Shown: one piece after another, positions 34,101 to 42,863 of the stretch
How the letters are laid out: each line of letters opens with the position of its first letter
Numbering within the stretch: position 1 is the first letter of the stretch
Origin: an uncultured Bellilinea sp.
GTDB lineage: Bacteria; Chloroflexota; Anaerolineae; Anaerolineales; Anaerolineaceae
Length of the DNA stretch: 64,000 nt
Direction of reading: 5' to 3'
Assembly (NCBI GenBank): GCA_938040735.1
Contig: CALHYE010000009.1
Location: 58,299-122,298, forward strand
Made by a program: the position numbers and the translations under genes
The notes under the pieces: generated by a model
The model's database searches: none
What the model saw: only the letters and a program-made list of their open reading frames with translations
Told to the model about the DNA's origin: nothing

Positions 34101-34902
34101 AAATTTCCTCACCAGAATGAATGGCGCTTTCATCAGCCTGATCGTTTGAAGTTTCGTTTTTGTTTTCCAATTGCTTGCGCACAAAGAAGGGATAGCCGAA
34201 AGCCAGAATTGCCGCAAACGAAAACCATTGCAAAGCATACCCAAAGTGAGGCCCTTCGGTCATTTCAATTTCGGGCAGGGAGGGGTACGGCAGTTGCAGG
34301 GTTGCCCCTTGGGGAGCTTCTTGAACCCAAATGGGCAGCAAGTTCAACCCGGTTTCAGCGCGCCAGCGCTCCAAATCAATCCAGTTCCAGGCTTGCGGGC
34401 CGGGTTGGTTCGGGTTGAACGGCGGGTCGGCCACTCCGCCAATCGCCGGCTTGGGCATCGGCCGGCGAATCATCCCGCTCACCGAAACCAAACCATCCCG
34501 GCGGTATTGCAGCCGGCTTTCGGCGTCTGCCGCTCCCAGCGGTATCCAGCCGCGGTTGACAAACACGACCCAGTCCGTACCATCAATCAACAGGGGGGTG
34601 AACAGATGATAGCCCGGCTGGTTATCCCAGACCTGATTGCGCCAGAGAAATTCATGTTCATCATCGTATCTGCCGCTGACCTGAACCATTCGATATTCCA
34701 TATCGAACAACTCATTCAGCGGCAGTTTGTCGTTCAAATCCAAGGCAGGGGAGTTAACTTGACTCAAGATGCGTTGGTTGAGACTGCGCCGCCATTCCAG
34801 GCGATCCAACTGCCAAAACCCCAAACGAATCATCACCGCCACAGCGGCAACCACCAGCAAGGTAGTCAAAATCCATCGCGGAGTGAGCAATTTACCGCTC
34901 AT
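34090..34902 (-). CDS. SURF1-family oxidase assembly protein
   Basis: A 270-residue protein with one helix at each end (about 10-30 and 222-242) and a central periplasmic domain. It shows RLGFWQLDRLEWR near the N-terminus and VFVNRGWIPLG near residue 115, both SURF1 hallmarks. SURF1 helps deliver heme a to oxidase subunit I. The ATG at 34902 is preferred to the TTG at 34905. It lies between the cupredoxin-like gene and ctaA-ctaB. Confidence 0.88.
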   Translation of the reverse strand: MSGKLLTPRWILTTLLVVAAVAVMIRLGFWQLDRLEWRRSLNQRILSQVNSPALDLNDKLPLNELFDMEYRMVQVSGRYDDEHEFLWRNQVWDNQPGYHLFTPLLIDGTDWVVFVNRGWIPLGAADAESRLQYRRDGLVSVSGMIRRPMPKPAIGGVADPPFNPNQPGPQAWNWIDLERWRAETGLNLLPIWVQEAPQGATLQLPYPSLPEIEMTEGPHFGYALQWFSFAAILAFGYPFFVRKQLENKNETSNDQADESAIHSGEEIYEH

Positions 34903-34908
34903 CAAAAG

Positions 34909-35430
34909 TTAACCAACCTCGCTCACCGCGTTTTCGGTTTCGCTGCCCGGCAGCGGTTTAACCACCAGCGTATAAAGCCAGAGCAAAATCCAGGTTGGGA
35001 AACCGATTGAGATGATCCCGAAGACTCGATCGGAGGCTTTGGCGCGCGGCAGTACATCAATCCCCAATGAGCGGGACTGCTGGAAGCTGCACTCCATCGT
35101 GTACTGGCTGGGACGGTCAAGCGTCATGCGGCTGGTGGAACCCGGCAGCACCCACAACGGACCTAATTGATGAGAAACCTCGTCCAGATTGCGGACAAGC
35201 AGGATATCCCCCTCGACAAACCGCATCTCCGGCAGCGAAGGGCCATTCTCTCCGTTGGCGATGCGCGCCGCCGTTCCGGCCGGTACCAGAATTTCCACCG
35301 TCTGCGGCGGCCGCTCACTCCGATCCTTGACCATCTGATACGAAACTTCGCTGACCGCAAAGGCAAAAATGGAGCTGATCAGCAAACTCCACCACAAACG
35401 CCGTAAGGCCGCCTGAACTGCCGGAGACAT
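34909..35430 (-). CDS. Membrane protein with cupredoxin-like domain
   Basis: A 173-residue protein with membrane helices at about 12-32 and 138-160. The segment between them looks like a small cupredoxin fold: EILVPAGTAARI, GDILLVRNLDEVSHQLGPL, PGSTSRMTLDRP and YTMECSFQQSRS. The His in VSHQLG and the Cys in MECS lie where type-1-like copper ligands usually sit. It lies 1 bp after the Sco stop and just before surf1, so a copper-handling or assembly role in the oxidase is likely but unproven. I know no established name for it. Confidence 0.6.
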   Translation of the reverse strand: MSPAVQAALRRLWWSLLISSIFAFAVSEVSYQMVKDRSERPPQTVEILVPAGTAARIANGENGPSLPEMRFVEGDILLVRNLDEVSHQLGPLWVLPGSTSRMTLDRPSQYTMECSFQQSRSLGIDVLPRAKASDRVFGIISIGFPTWILLWLYTLVVKPLPGSETENAVSEVG

Positions 35431-35431
35431 C

Positions 35432-36031
35432 TTAATTTTCCTTCAAAATCTGACGAATATCCGCGGCTATGTCCTTGGGGGAAGTTCCGTAGGAAAAAGT
35501 CAGCCGCAGATTACCCTTTGGGTCAATCAAATAAAGCCGGGTCGAATGATCCACCAGATATCCCAGAGCGGTTTGTCCCTCTTGAATCTGACGGTAGACC
35601 CCGTAAGCCTTCCAGATGGGGGATAACTCCTCTTCGCTGCCGGAAAGACCGATGAATTGCGGGTCAAAGCCGGCCGCGTAAGATTGAATGCGTTCGGGCG
35701 TATCCCGTTGAGGGTCAACCGTGATAAAAACCACCTCCAGACGATCCGTATAAGCCGCCAGATCAGCCTTAACGCGTTTCATCTCGGCCATCGTTGCGGG
35801 GCAAAAGTCCGGACAGGTGGTGTAACCGAAGAAAATCAGGGTAACCTTTCCCTGCTGATCGCTCAAACGATAGAGCGATCCGTCAGCCCGGGTAAGTTCA
35901 ATTGGCGGAGCGGTAACCGGCGGCTCAATCAGCGATCCGTGAAAGGAATACGGCTGAGCAAAGGCCACCAGCCATACGGCTACTAAGCCTGCCAAAACAG
36001 CCGCCACAATCAACCAGATCGTCCGATTCAT
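35432..36031 (-). CDS. SCO1/SenC-family copper chaperone
   Basis: A 199-residue thioredoxin-fold protein anchored by an N-terminal helix (residues 5-25). It has the copper-binding CxxxC in TTCPDFCPAT near residue 75 and the conserved distal histidine in YLVDHSTRLYLIDP near 163. Sco proteins insert copper into, or reduce, the CuA site of oxidase subunit II. Its place in the cox operon fits that role. Confidence 0.93.
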   Translation of the reverse strand: MNRTIWLIVAAVLAGLVAVWLVAFAQPYSFHGSLIEPPVTAPPIELTRADGSLYRLSDQQGKVTLIFFGYTTCPDFCPATMAEMKRVKADLAAYTDRLEVVFITVDPQRDTPERIQSYAAGFDPQFIGLSGSEEELSPIWKAYGVYRQIQEGQTALGYLVDHSTRLYLIDPKGNLRLTFSYGTSPKDIAADIRQILKEN

Positions 36032-36047
36032 TCCGGCCTCGTTTCTT

Positions 36048-36617
36048 TTATAGTGAACCGATCAGGTACAGGGCTGGGTAGAAGAAGATCCACACCACAT
36101 CCACAAAGTGCCAGTAGTTGGCTGCCGCCTCAACCGCCCAGTGTTTTTCAGGACTGTAATGTCCCTTCAATCCATTGCGAAAGACAATGAACAGGAAGAT
36201 GACGCCGGTCAACACGTGAAAGGCATGCATGCCGGTCATCATGAAGAAAACCGCACCTTCCGGGCCGTCCGCCGGACCAAACGGCGCCAGCCGCCATTCA
36301 AACCCGACTACGCCGACCAAAAAGCCAATTCCCAGCAGCATTGTGATCAGGATGCTGGTCAGAAAGCCTTTGCGGTTGCCTTTGGAAATTTGCACCTCTG
36401 CGCGGTTGGCAAAAAACGAACTGATCAACAACACTGAGGTCACAATTAACCCCAATTCCTGTTCCAAATGCGGGCGTTTGTCTCCCAGCAGGTAAAAGCG
36501 GGTGACCAGCAAAGCCGCAAAGACAAACGAATCCGACAGGATAAACAACCAGAGACCCAGCCGATTGTTGGCCAGTTTTTGCTTGTAAGTCGTCAGGGCT
36601 GCTTCCGGTGTGGTCAT
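36048..36617 (-). CDS. coxC: Cytochrome c oxidase subunit III
   Basis: A 189-residue five-helix protein of the short prokaryotic COX3 type. It shows LGLWLFILSDSFVFAALL, the MTGMHAFHVLTGVIFL helix and HWAVEAAANYWHFVDVVWIFF, all standard COX3 features, including the conserved HFVDVVW. It stabilises the core and proton uptake of subunit I. The start ATG abuts the coxD stop codon directly (TAAATG), so the two are probably coupled. Confidence 0.94.
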   Translation of the reverse strand: MTTPEAALTTYKQKLANNRLGLWLFILSDSFVFAALLVTRFYLLGDKRPHLEQELGLIVTSVLLISSFFANRAEVQISKGNRKGFLTSILITMLLGIGFLVGVVGFEWRLAPFGPADGPEGAVFFMMTGMHAFHVLTGVIFLFIVFRNGLKGHYSPEKHWAVEAAANYWHFVDVVWIFFYPALYLIGSL

Positions 36618-36824
36618 TTAGTGTTCTCCCTCCGAGCGAAAGACCCGCCCAATATGCATGAAGTAAATCAGCACCAAACCGGCTTTCAAGAGCGCAACCA
36701 CCCAAAGAAAAATTGCAGGCGCTTCATGAGTGCCAAGGTAGTATTCGACCACGGTAAGGACGGCCAGCCCTAAAAAGACCAGCGCCCCGCGTCTGAGTTC
36801 ATCCATTTTTGTTGATTGCATCAT
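36618..36824 (-). CDS. coxD: Cytochrome c oxidase subunit IV (prokaryotic, CoxD/CtaF type)
   Basis: A 68-residue protein with two helices (about 12-28 and 36-56) and the pattern ALLKAGLVLIYFMHIGRVFRSEG, typical of the small fourth subunit of caa3-type oxidases. It sits between coxA and coxC as usual. It is a structural subunit with no cofactor. Confidence 0.86.
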   Translation of the reverse strand: MMQSTKMDELRRGALVFLGLAVLTVVEYYLGTHEAPAIFLWVVALLKAGLVLIYFMHIGRVFRSEGEH

Positions 36825-36832
36825 TCTCCTCC

Positions 36833-38680
36833 TTAATCGCCCGCTTGCTGGGGCAAGACTTCAACATAACGGGCGCCTTTCAAGCCGTAATCGTACGGAT
36901 CACCCACCACCCGAATCGGCTGTGGATAATTGTGCATCGGCGCCGGCGTGGGCAGCACCGTCCACTCCGGTGAGCGGGACTGCCATACATTCTCTGTTAC
37001 CACTTCACCGCGTTTGGCGCTGACAAATAAATTGATCAGGAAAATCAGCACCGAGAACGCGACCATGAAACCGGCAATGGTGATGATCAGATGAGCCGTT
37101 TCAAAACCCTGTGCCGGGTCATAATCCGCAATCCGGCGGCGCATCCCCAACAACCCAACTTGCATTTGCCCAAACGACATGATCAGGAACCCCGGCGTCA
37201 GCAGGTAAAAATGAATCTTTCCCAGTAAATCGTTCATCTTTCTGCCGGTAACTTTTGGATACCAGTAGTAAATTGCGGCAAACAACGGAAAGATGAAACC
37301 GCCAAACATGGTTGCGTGGAAATGCCCCACGACAAAATAGCTATCGTGCATGTGCAGGTTGGTCGAAACCGTGCCAAGCGGCGGGCCGCTCAAGCCGCCC
37401 ATCAAGAACACGATAATCGCCCCGATGAGAAACAACATTGGAACCTGAAAACGAATTCGCCCCATCCACATGGTGGCTACCCACGAGAAGAATTTAATAC
37501 CGGTTGGGACGGCCACCAGCAGCGTTGAGTACATGAACGGCACGCGCAGGTATTCCTCCATACCGGAAGTGAACATGTGGTGCGCCCATACCAGAAAGCC
37601 CACTAAGGCGATCCCCAGCGAGGACATGGCTACCCACTTGTAACCAAACAAGGGTTTTCGCACAAATACCGGCAGCAGTTCACTGATGATTCCCAAACCG
37701 GGCAGAACGAAGATATACACAGCAGGATGGGAATAGAACCAGAACAGGTGCTGGAACAGAATTGGATTGCCGCCCTGTGCGGCGTTGAAAAATCCCATCC
37801 CGAACAAGCGTTCAAAACTGACCATTTGAAATGAAGTGCCAATTAACTGGGTGGCCGTTAGAGCAATGATCGAAGTTGCCAGCGTCGCCCACGCAAAAAT
37901 CGGCATGCGGAACATCTTCATGCCGGCGGCGCGCATCCGCAAAATGGTGACAATCAAATTCAGCGCGCCTAAAATGGACGACCATCCCGCAAAGAAAACG
38001 GCCACAAAGAACATCTGCATTCCCATCGGAGCGCGGATGCTGAGCGGCGGGTATCCCGTCCAACCGGTATCAAACCCGCCGGTAAAAATTGCCGAAACCA
38101 GCACCAGCGAGGCTGGCACCGCCAGCCAGAAGGAAAAGGCATTCAGGCGCGGGAATGCCATGTCCCTGGCGCCAATCAACAGCGGCACGGCGTAATTGGA
38201 CATGGCCGAGATGCCCATCAAGATCGAAACAATCAGGGTCATGCCGTGCATGCCAATTAAGGTATTGAAGAAATTCAGGGTCACCCACTGCATTCCCGTC
38301 TGCACCAGTTCCACGCGGAAGATCAGCGCAAAGGAACCGCCAACCACCAACAAAAAGAGCGAAAGAAACGCGTACTGAACCCCAATGACTTTGTGATCCA
38401 AGCTATAGCCAAAGTAGCGTTTCACCCCCGGTTCTTCGTGAATTTCCTCCGGGTCGGGGGTTTCTTCGCCCTTCGCCCAGGCAAACCAGTCACGGAATGC
38501 GCCAATCCCGATCAAAAAGCCGATAATTCCAAGCGCTGCGCCAACCACCCAGGCCGGTTCGGCTTTGTAAGCCAACCCCATCAAAGCGCGAATGCCGGTT
38601 ACCAAACCTATACCGGCTGCCCAGCCAATTGCCTGGCCGATCAAACCCCGAAGAATTCCGTATGAAAAGATACCTTTCAT
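36833..38680 (-). CDS. coxA: Cytochrome c oxidase subunit I, A2 type
   Basis: A 615-residue catalytic subunit. After an N-terminal extension of about 90 residues with two extra helices, the 12-helix core holds heme a and the heme a3-CuB centre. Ligands are visible in LIGMHGMTL, WFYSHPAVY (CuB His plus the cross-linked Tyr), WAHHMFTSGM and YFVVGHFHATMFGG. The D-channel Glu of A1 oxidases (HPEVY) is absent and YSHPAVY replaces it, the mark of A2 oxidases such as Thermus caa3. This fits the cytochrome c fused to subunit II. Confidence 0.96.
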   Translation of the reverse strand: MKGIFSYGILRGLIGQAIGWAAGIGLVTGIRALMGLAYKAEPAWVVGAALGIIGFLIGIGAFRDWFAWAKGEETPDPEEIHEEPGVKRYFGYSLDHKVIGVQYAFLSLFLLVVGGSFALIFRVELVQTGMQWVTLNFFNTLIGMHGMTLIVSILMGISAMSNYAVPLLIGARDMAFPRLNAFSFWLAVPASLVLVSAIFTGGFDTGWTGYPPLSIRAPMGMQMFFVAVFFAGWSSILGALNLIVTILRMRAAGMKMFRMPIFAWATLATSIIALTATQLIGTSFQMVSFERLFGMGFFNAAQGGNPILFQHLFWFYSHPAVYIFVLPGLGIISELLPVFVRKPLFGYKWVAMSSLGIALVGFLVWAHHMFTSGMEEYLRVPFMYSTLLVAVPTGIKFFSWVATMWMGRIRFQVPMLFLIGAIIVFLMGGLSGPPLGTVSTNLHMHDSYFVVGHFHATMFGGFIFPLFAAIYYWYPKVTGRKMNDLLGKIHFYLLTPGFLIMSFGQMQVGLLGMRRRIADYDPAQGFETAHLIITIAGFMVAFSVLIFLINLFVSAKRGEVVTENVWQSRSPEWTVLPTPAPMHNYPQPIRVVGDPYDYGLKGARYVEVLPQQAGD

Positions 38681-38701
38681 AAGTCTGCCTCTCCTCTGCG
38701 A

Positions 38702-40120
38702 TTATTTGAGCGACTTGATATATTCAATGATTTCCAGAATCTGCTGTTCCGGGATCGTATCCTTGTAAATCTGCGGCATTACCCCGGGTACAAATCCTTT
38801 GGGAACCTGAGCGTTCGGATTGATAATCGCCGTCAATAAATACTCATCATCTACGGTGACCACCGAGCCGTCGGTGAGTTCATGGCTTAGTCCATACAAG
38901 CCTTTCCAGGTGGGACCCACGTTAGGCGAGCCGTCCACAGAATGGCAGGAAAGACAACCGTTATTCCGCGCCCAGACCTCCCCGCGTGTAACCGGATCGG
39001 TGCCAAGGGCAGCCAGTTGATCCTGCACCCATTGATCAAATTCGGACTGAGTGACCACCTTAACCGGAGATTCCATATAGGCGTGGGATGTGCCGCACAT
39101 CTCCGCGCAGCGCACTTTGAATTCGCCCAATTCGGTAGGGGTTACCCGTAGTTCACGCACCAAATTTTCCCCCGGCAGAGTATCTTGCTTGACCCGAAAC
39201 TCCGGCACCCAAAACGAATGAATGACATCCAGCGAAGTCAGTTTTAATAAAGCCTGCTTGTTGACCGGCATAACCATTGTGTTGGAAACAATCCCGTAAT
39301 CGGGATATTCAAACCGCCAGAACCACTGCCCGGCAACGACCTTGATCTCCAATGCCTGCGGGTCAGCCCGGCGCGTTTCAGCCAGCGAAACCGAACCCAA
39401 ATAAGCAAAATAAATCACGATTCCCAGTGGGATGACCGTCCAGATGATCTCAAGCGGATTGTTACCCTTGATGTAAGCGCCGTCCTCCTCCTCCCCCGGT
39501 TTATGACGAAAAACAACCATACTGTAGCCGAGAAAGACGACAATCAAAGAAAACAACAACGAGATCATGAAAAAATGCAGGTTGAACAACCGATCAATCG
39601 GTTGCGCCTGCAAACTGGCCGCAATCGGCAGCAAGGGGATATTGCTCAACAGGTAATAAATTAAGGCGGTAAAGGCAGCGATGAGAACACCAACAATCAC
39701 AAAATGCTTCATAGATGATCTCCTCTGTACAGGGGGTTGCTCACGGGTGGTTTGCGAAAACTTCGGTAAATTCAACCAATCCTCGGCTTGGGCAGGCGTT
39801 AGGGTGCGCCGGTCATACACAACCACCGCCCCGCTGGATTTCAAAGAAACCAGCATGACCTGCATGGGTTGATCGCCAGCGACAAATTCTTGTAAAAATT
39901 CAGCGCGGGAAATGGCTTTATCGTCATAATCCAGGATGATTAAGTCCGGCAGCCAGTTTTGCATCTCAGTCAGAACAGCCTCATTGGTAGCCACGCGGCG
40001 GATTTCCAATTGCGGATTTTTCCACTGACGCTGAATCATTTTTTCCAATCCCTGTCCAAACAGTGGATTGGCCGAGGCAATTAACACCCGCTGATAAGGC
40101 GCACTTGTTTTCGGACTCAT
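38702..40120 (-). CDS. coxB: Cytochrome c oxidase subunit II with N-terminal receiver-like domain and C-terminal cytochrome c
   Basis: The start at ATG 40120 gives 472 residues. Residues 8-125 look like a degenerate response-regulator receiver (RVLIASANPLFGQGLEKMI, DLIILDYDD, QVMLVSLKSSG). Three helices follow near 140-275, which would put this domain in the cytoplasm. The periplasmic CuA domain has VIHSFWVPEF and RCAEMCGTSHAYM. A class I cytochrome c ends the protein (CLSCH near 394 and a late Met in GVMPQIY), making this a caa3 oxidase. An in-frame ATG at 39712, with AGAGGAGAT at ideal spacing, could also yield a conventional 336-residue subunit without the receiver. No stop separates the two parts. 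It is the first gene of the cox operon. Confidence 0.93.
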   Translation of the reverse strand: MSPKTSAPYQRVLIASANPLFGQGLEKMIQRQWKNPQLEIRRVATNEAVLTEMQNWLPDLIILDYDDKAISRAEFLQEFVAGDQPMQVMLVSLKSSGAVVVYDRRTLTPAQAEDWLNLPKFSQTTREQPPVQRRSSMKHFVIVGVLIAAFTALIYYLLSNIPLLPIAASLQAQPIDRLFNLHFFMISLLFSLIVVFLGYSMVVFRHKPGEEEDGAYIKGNNPLEIIWTVIPLGIVIYFAYLGSVSLAETRRADPQALEIKVVAGQWFWRFEYPDYGIVSNTMVMPVNKQALLKLTSLDVIHSFWVPEFRVKQDTLPGENLVRELRVTPTELGEFKVRCAEMCGTSHAYMESPVKVVTQSEFDQWVQDQLAALGTDPVTRGEVWARNNGCLSCHSVDGSPNVGPTWKGLYGLSHELTDGSVVTVDDEYLLTAIINPNAQVPKGFVPGVMPQIYKDTIPEQQILEIIEYIKSLK

Positions 40121-40171
40121 AACAATTCCCTGAAATTCAACTCCCAAAAATACCCACCTATAATTTACACA

Positions 40172-40205
40172 AAAATTGTCCGATTTTCTACTCTCGGACA
40201 ATTTT
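40172..40205 (-). terminator. Terminator hairpin between the response regulator and the cox operon
   Basis: Perfect 12-bp inverted repeat AAAATTGTCCGA / TCGGACAATTTT with a 10-base loop and a T-run on both strands. It lies about 50 bp after the response-regulator stop and about 50 bp before coxB. It should end the two-component transcript and insulate cox. An operator role cannot be excluded. Confidence 0.7.
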
Positions 40206-40257
40206 TTACAGGTTAAATTCAATTTTCCCTTGGGGTGATTTTCAGCTCACCCGCTCA

Positions 40258-40911
40258 TCATTCTCTTTTGTGAATCAGCCCTAATTGCAATCCCTTACTG
40301 ACGGCTTCGGTACGGTTGGACGCCTCCAATTTTTCGAGGATGTGGCGTACGTGGGTCTTTACGGTGTTTTCCGAGATGAATAAATGCGCCGCAATCTGAC
40401 TGGTGGTTTGACCGGCTGCCAGACAATCCAATACTTCTAATTCCCGGTCGCTCAACAAGGGTTGAGGTTTAATATCCCCCTGTTGCGCCAGAGCGCGCAG
40501 TACAACGCCGGTCACCTCCGGCGAAAGCGCCCCATCCCCTTGGGCAACCCGTAAAATGGCTTTTCGCAGATCCTCCGGCTCGATATTCTTCAGCAGATAA
40601 CCATCGGCGCCCAGCCGGATAGCCGAAAGCAAATCGTCTTCATCTTCTGAAATGGTCAGCATCAGTACGCGCACCGGCAGATTCAACCGGCGAATTTGAT
40701 CCACCGTCTGAATGCCGTCCATTTCCGGCATATTCACATCCAGCAACACAACATCCGGTTTCTCTTGCTGAATGACTTGCAACGCTTCTCGCCCGTTACC
40801 GGCTTCGCCGACCACCTTAAAACCGTGTAAATCGTTAATCAAGCCAATCAGGCCGCGCCGAAAGAGAGCATGATCATCCACCACAACCAATCGTATGGGA
40901 AAAGCGGTCAT
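40258..40911 (-). CDS. NarL/FixJ-family response regulator
   Basis: A 217-residue two-domain regulator. The receiver (1-120) has the acidic pair in VVVDDHALF, the phosphoacceptor in DVVLLDVNMPEMDG near residue 57, and Thr/Lys in MLTISED and LLKNIEPED. The LuxR-type HTH (about 150-212) contains LSDRELEVLDCLAAGQTTSQIA and SENTVKTHVRHILEKL. It overlaps the kinase gene by 4 bp (ATGA) and is therefore its likely partner. The cox operon directly downstream is a plausible target, but that is inference. Confidence 0.93.
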   Translation of the reverse strand: MTAFPIRLVVVDDHALFRRGLIGLINDLHGFKVVGEAGNGREALQVIQQEKPDVVLLDVNMPEMDGIQTVDQIRRLNLPVRVLMLTISEDEDDLLSAIRLGADGYLLKNIEPEDLRKAILRVAQGDGALSPEVTGVVLRALAQQGDIKPQPLLSDRELEVLDCLAAGQTTSQIAAHLFISENTVKTHVRHILEKLEASNRTEAVSKGLQLGLIHKRE

Positions 40912-42719
40912 ACTGGAGATTCCTCTTGCTTCAGGGGTAAATGAACTCGGATTGTCGTCCCTGCCTGAGGTTTACTGATCACCTGAAAGTCAGCGCCGAT
41001 CAATTCAGCCCGTTCGCGCATGCCGCGCAATCCATGCCGCGAGAATTCGGGGACATCCTCGGCGCTGAACCCCACCCCATTATCGCTGATTTCCAAAATC
41101 AGCATGCCTTTCCAATTCCGCACTTCTATGCGAACCCGGCTTGCCTGTGAATGTTTGCGCACATTACTGAGCGCTTCCTGAATAATTCTTAGCAATTGCG
41201 CCTGAACTTCGGGCTCAATTTTCGGCAGTTCAGATGGGAAATTGCGTTCAACCCGCATACCGCTGTTTTTTTCAAATTCGCGGGAAAGCGGTTCCAGCCA
41301 AAGAATCATATCCTCACCCGGACTTAATCTCAAACTATCAATCACCTGGCGGGTTTCCAGATAAGCATCCGCCAAAGCCTGATGAGACTGGAGAATCATT
41401 TGTTCGAGACGTTGTAACTCTCCATGCGCCAGTTGAGTTTGCATTTGAGCAACCGTCAATTTCAGGTACGCCAGGGTTTGAGCCAGACTATCGTGAATCT
41501 CCCGCGCCAGCCGGATGCGTTCTTGCAGCACAACCCGGTATTCGCGCTCCATCTGAGCCCGCTCACTCTCCACCAGCATCGCCAGTTGATTGGCAATGAT
41601 CGTTAATAGTGGACGGCTCTCGGCCGGGATTGATTGACCACCGCGACTGACCAAAAGGATGGCCCCAATCAACAAGTCGCCCGGCAGACAGCAAGGCAAT
41701 GCCAGAACCACCATTTCCTCGGTGATAGATGATACATCCTGAAGACCACAATTCGCCGGGCGCAGATTATTCAGCAACTCCTTCATCAATTGATCAGCCG
41801 CTTGAGACTGGATCCAGCCATTACTGCCCGCCATTAGTTGCATTCCGCGGAAGTGCGGCGGAGATGGTTTAATTTCCAGACGGGCTGCGCTAAAACCCAA
41901 AACAGCGCAAAGATGCTCCAGCAAGTTTTGGGCATAATGTTCAGTGGAGGATTGCAAATCTTGCGGAGATTGCAACTGCCGTAAGGCAGCCTGTTCCTGC
42001 GTTTTCAAGCGAATCACTTCCAGCGCCGAAAGCATTTCGCGCAGCAAGGTCGCGAGAAATTCGTGCGTTTCACTCTCTAATTGCTGGCTAGGCGCAAAGT
42101 AAATATTTAACATTGCCAACGTTTGCTGTTCGCGCTGTAAGGGCAGGCAGTAAATCCGCACCGATTGATCAAAAGGGGCTTCGAGCAGCGGACACGATTC
42201 GCCGACGGTGGTCTCCAACTTCTGGCAGACGCGGCAACGGCTGCGCACGCGCGGCTCACTCAAATGTTCTGCCCAGGCTTTCAAAACCGGCGCCGGATAA
42301 GCCCCGTGCGTCAGAGCATTCAGCGGTTGCCCCCATTCATCAAACGGCATAAAGGAAATGCCCACTGCCCCGGTCATTTCGCTGATGATGGCAAGAGACC
42401 GTTCAATCAATTCCTTTTCATTTTGCGCCTCTAACCAGACTTGATTCAGCCGCAGCATTCCGTGCAGACGGCGTTCTAAAGCGCTGCCCGTCTCACGAGT
42501 GTCTTGTAGAGAATGTTCCAGAATCTGCTGCTGTTTCCGGCGTTTCCACCAATCCGCCAACAGCCAGGAAATTGCCCCTGCCAGCAGCGCCGCCGGGATC
42601 CAAAATCCCCCATCATCTGGCTGGTTTTTCAGCATCCATTCCAACCCCAGCACAGTAATGAAACCAGCGAACAGAATGATTAAAACTACCGGGTCAACCG
42701 ATTTGAAACGCCTTTTCAT
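40908..42719 (-). CDS. Sensor histidine kinase, NarX/NreB type, with two GAF-like domains
   Basis: A 603-residue kinase. Two helices at about 11-62 anchor it with almost no external loop. A first GAF-like domain (about 75-240) carries a cysteine group CRVCQKLETTVGESC near residues 159-173. A second lies at about 250-390. The HisKA_3 box is LAREIHDSLAQTLAYLKLT near 407, and the HATPase has LLRIIQEALSNVRKH, EISDNGVGF and HGLRGMRERAELIG. The cysteine cluster could bind a metal or Fe-S group and sense redox state or gas, which is unproven. Its partner is the overlapping response regulator. It lies between a cytochrome c and the cox operon. Confidence 0.9.
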   Translation of the reverse strand: MKRRFKSVDPVVLIILFAGFITVLGLEWMLKNQPDDGGFWIPAALLAGAISWLLADWWKRRKQQQILEHSLQDTRETGSALERRLHGMLRLNQVWLEAQNEKELIERSLAIISEMTGAVGISFMPFDEWGQPLNALTHGAYPAPVLKAWAEHLSEPRVRSRCRVCQKLETTVGESCPLLEAPFDQSVRIYCLPLQREQQTLAMLNIYFAPSQQLESETHEFLATLLREMLSALEVIRLKTQEQAALRQLQSPQDLQSSTEHYAQNLLEHLCAVLGFSAARLEIKPSPPHFRGMQLMAGSNGWIQSQAADQLMKELLNNLRPANCGLQDVSSITEEMVVLALPCCLPGDLLIGAILLVSRGGQSIPAESRPLLTIIANQLAMLVESERAQMEREYRVVLQERIRLAREIHDSLAQTLAYLKLTVAQMQTQLAHGELQRLEQMILQSHQALADAYLETRQVIDSLRLSPGEDMILWLEPLSREFEKNSGMRVERNFPSELPKIEPEVQAQLLRIIQEALSNVRKHSQASRVRIEVRNWKGMLILEISDNGVGFSAEDVPEFSRHGLRGMRERAELIGADFQVISKPQAGTTIRVHLPLKQEESPV

Positions 42720-42808
42720 CGAAACAAATTTTACCCCGAAAGCGCCAAAGCGGCATATTTCGTATAACTTTATCGAATAATCTTATCTGCTTACAAAGTT
42801 TATTAAAC

Positions 42809-42841
42809 AAAAAAGATGGGCAATTTTTGACCTTGCCCATC
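42809..42841 (-). terminator. Rho-independent terminator of the cytochrome c gene
   Basis: On the minus strand a perfect 9-bp stem GATGGGCAA / TTGCCCATC with a 9-base loop is followed by TTTTTT. It lies 22 bp after the cytochrome c stop, so that gene is monocistronic and separated from the kinase operon. Confidence 0.85.
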
Positions 42842-42863
42842 TCTCATGCTCAGACAGAGTAGT

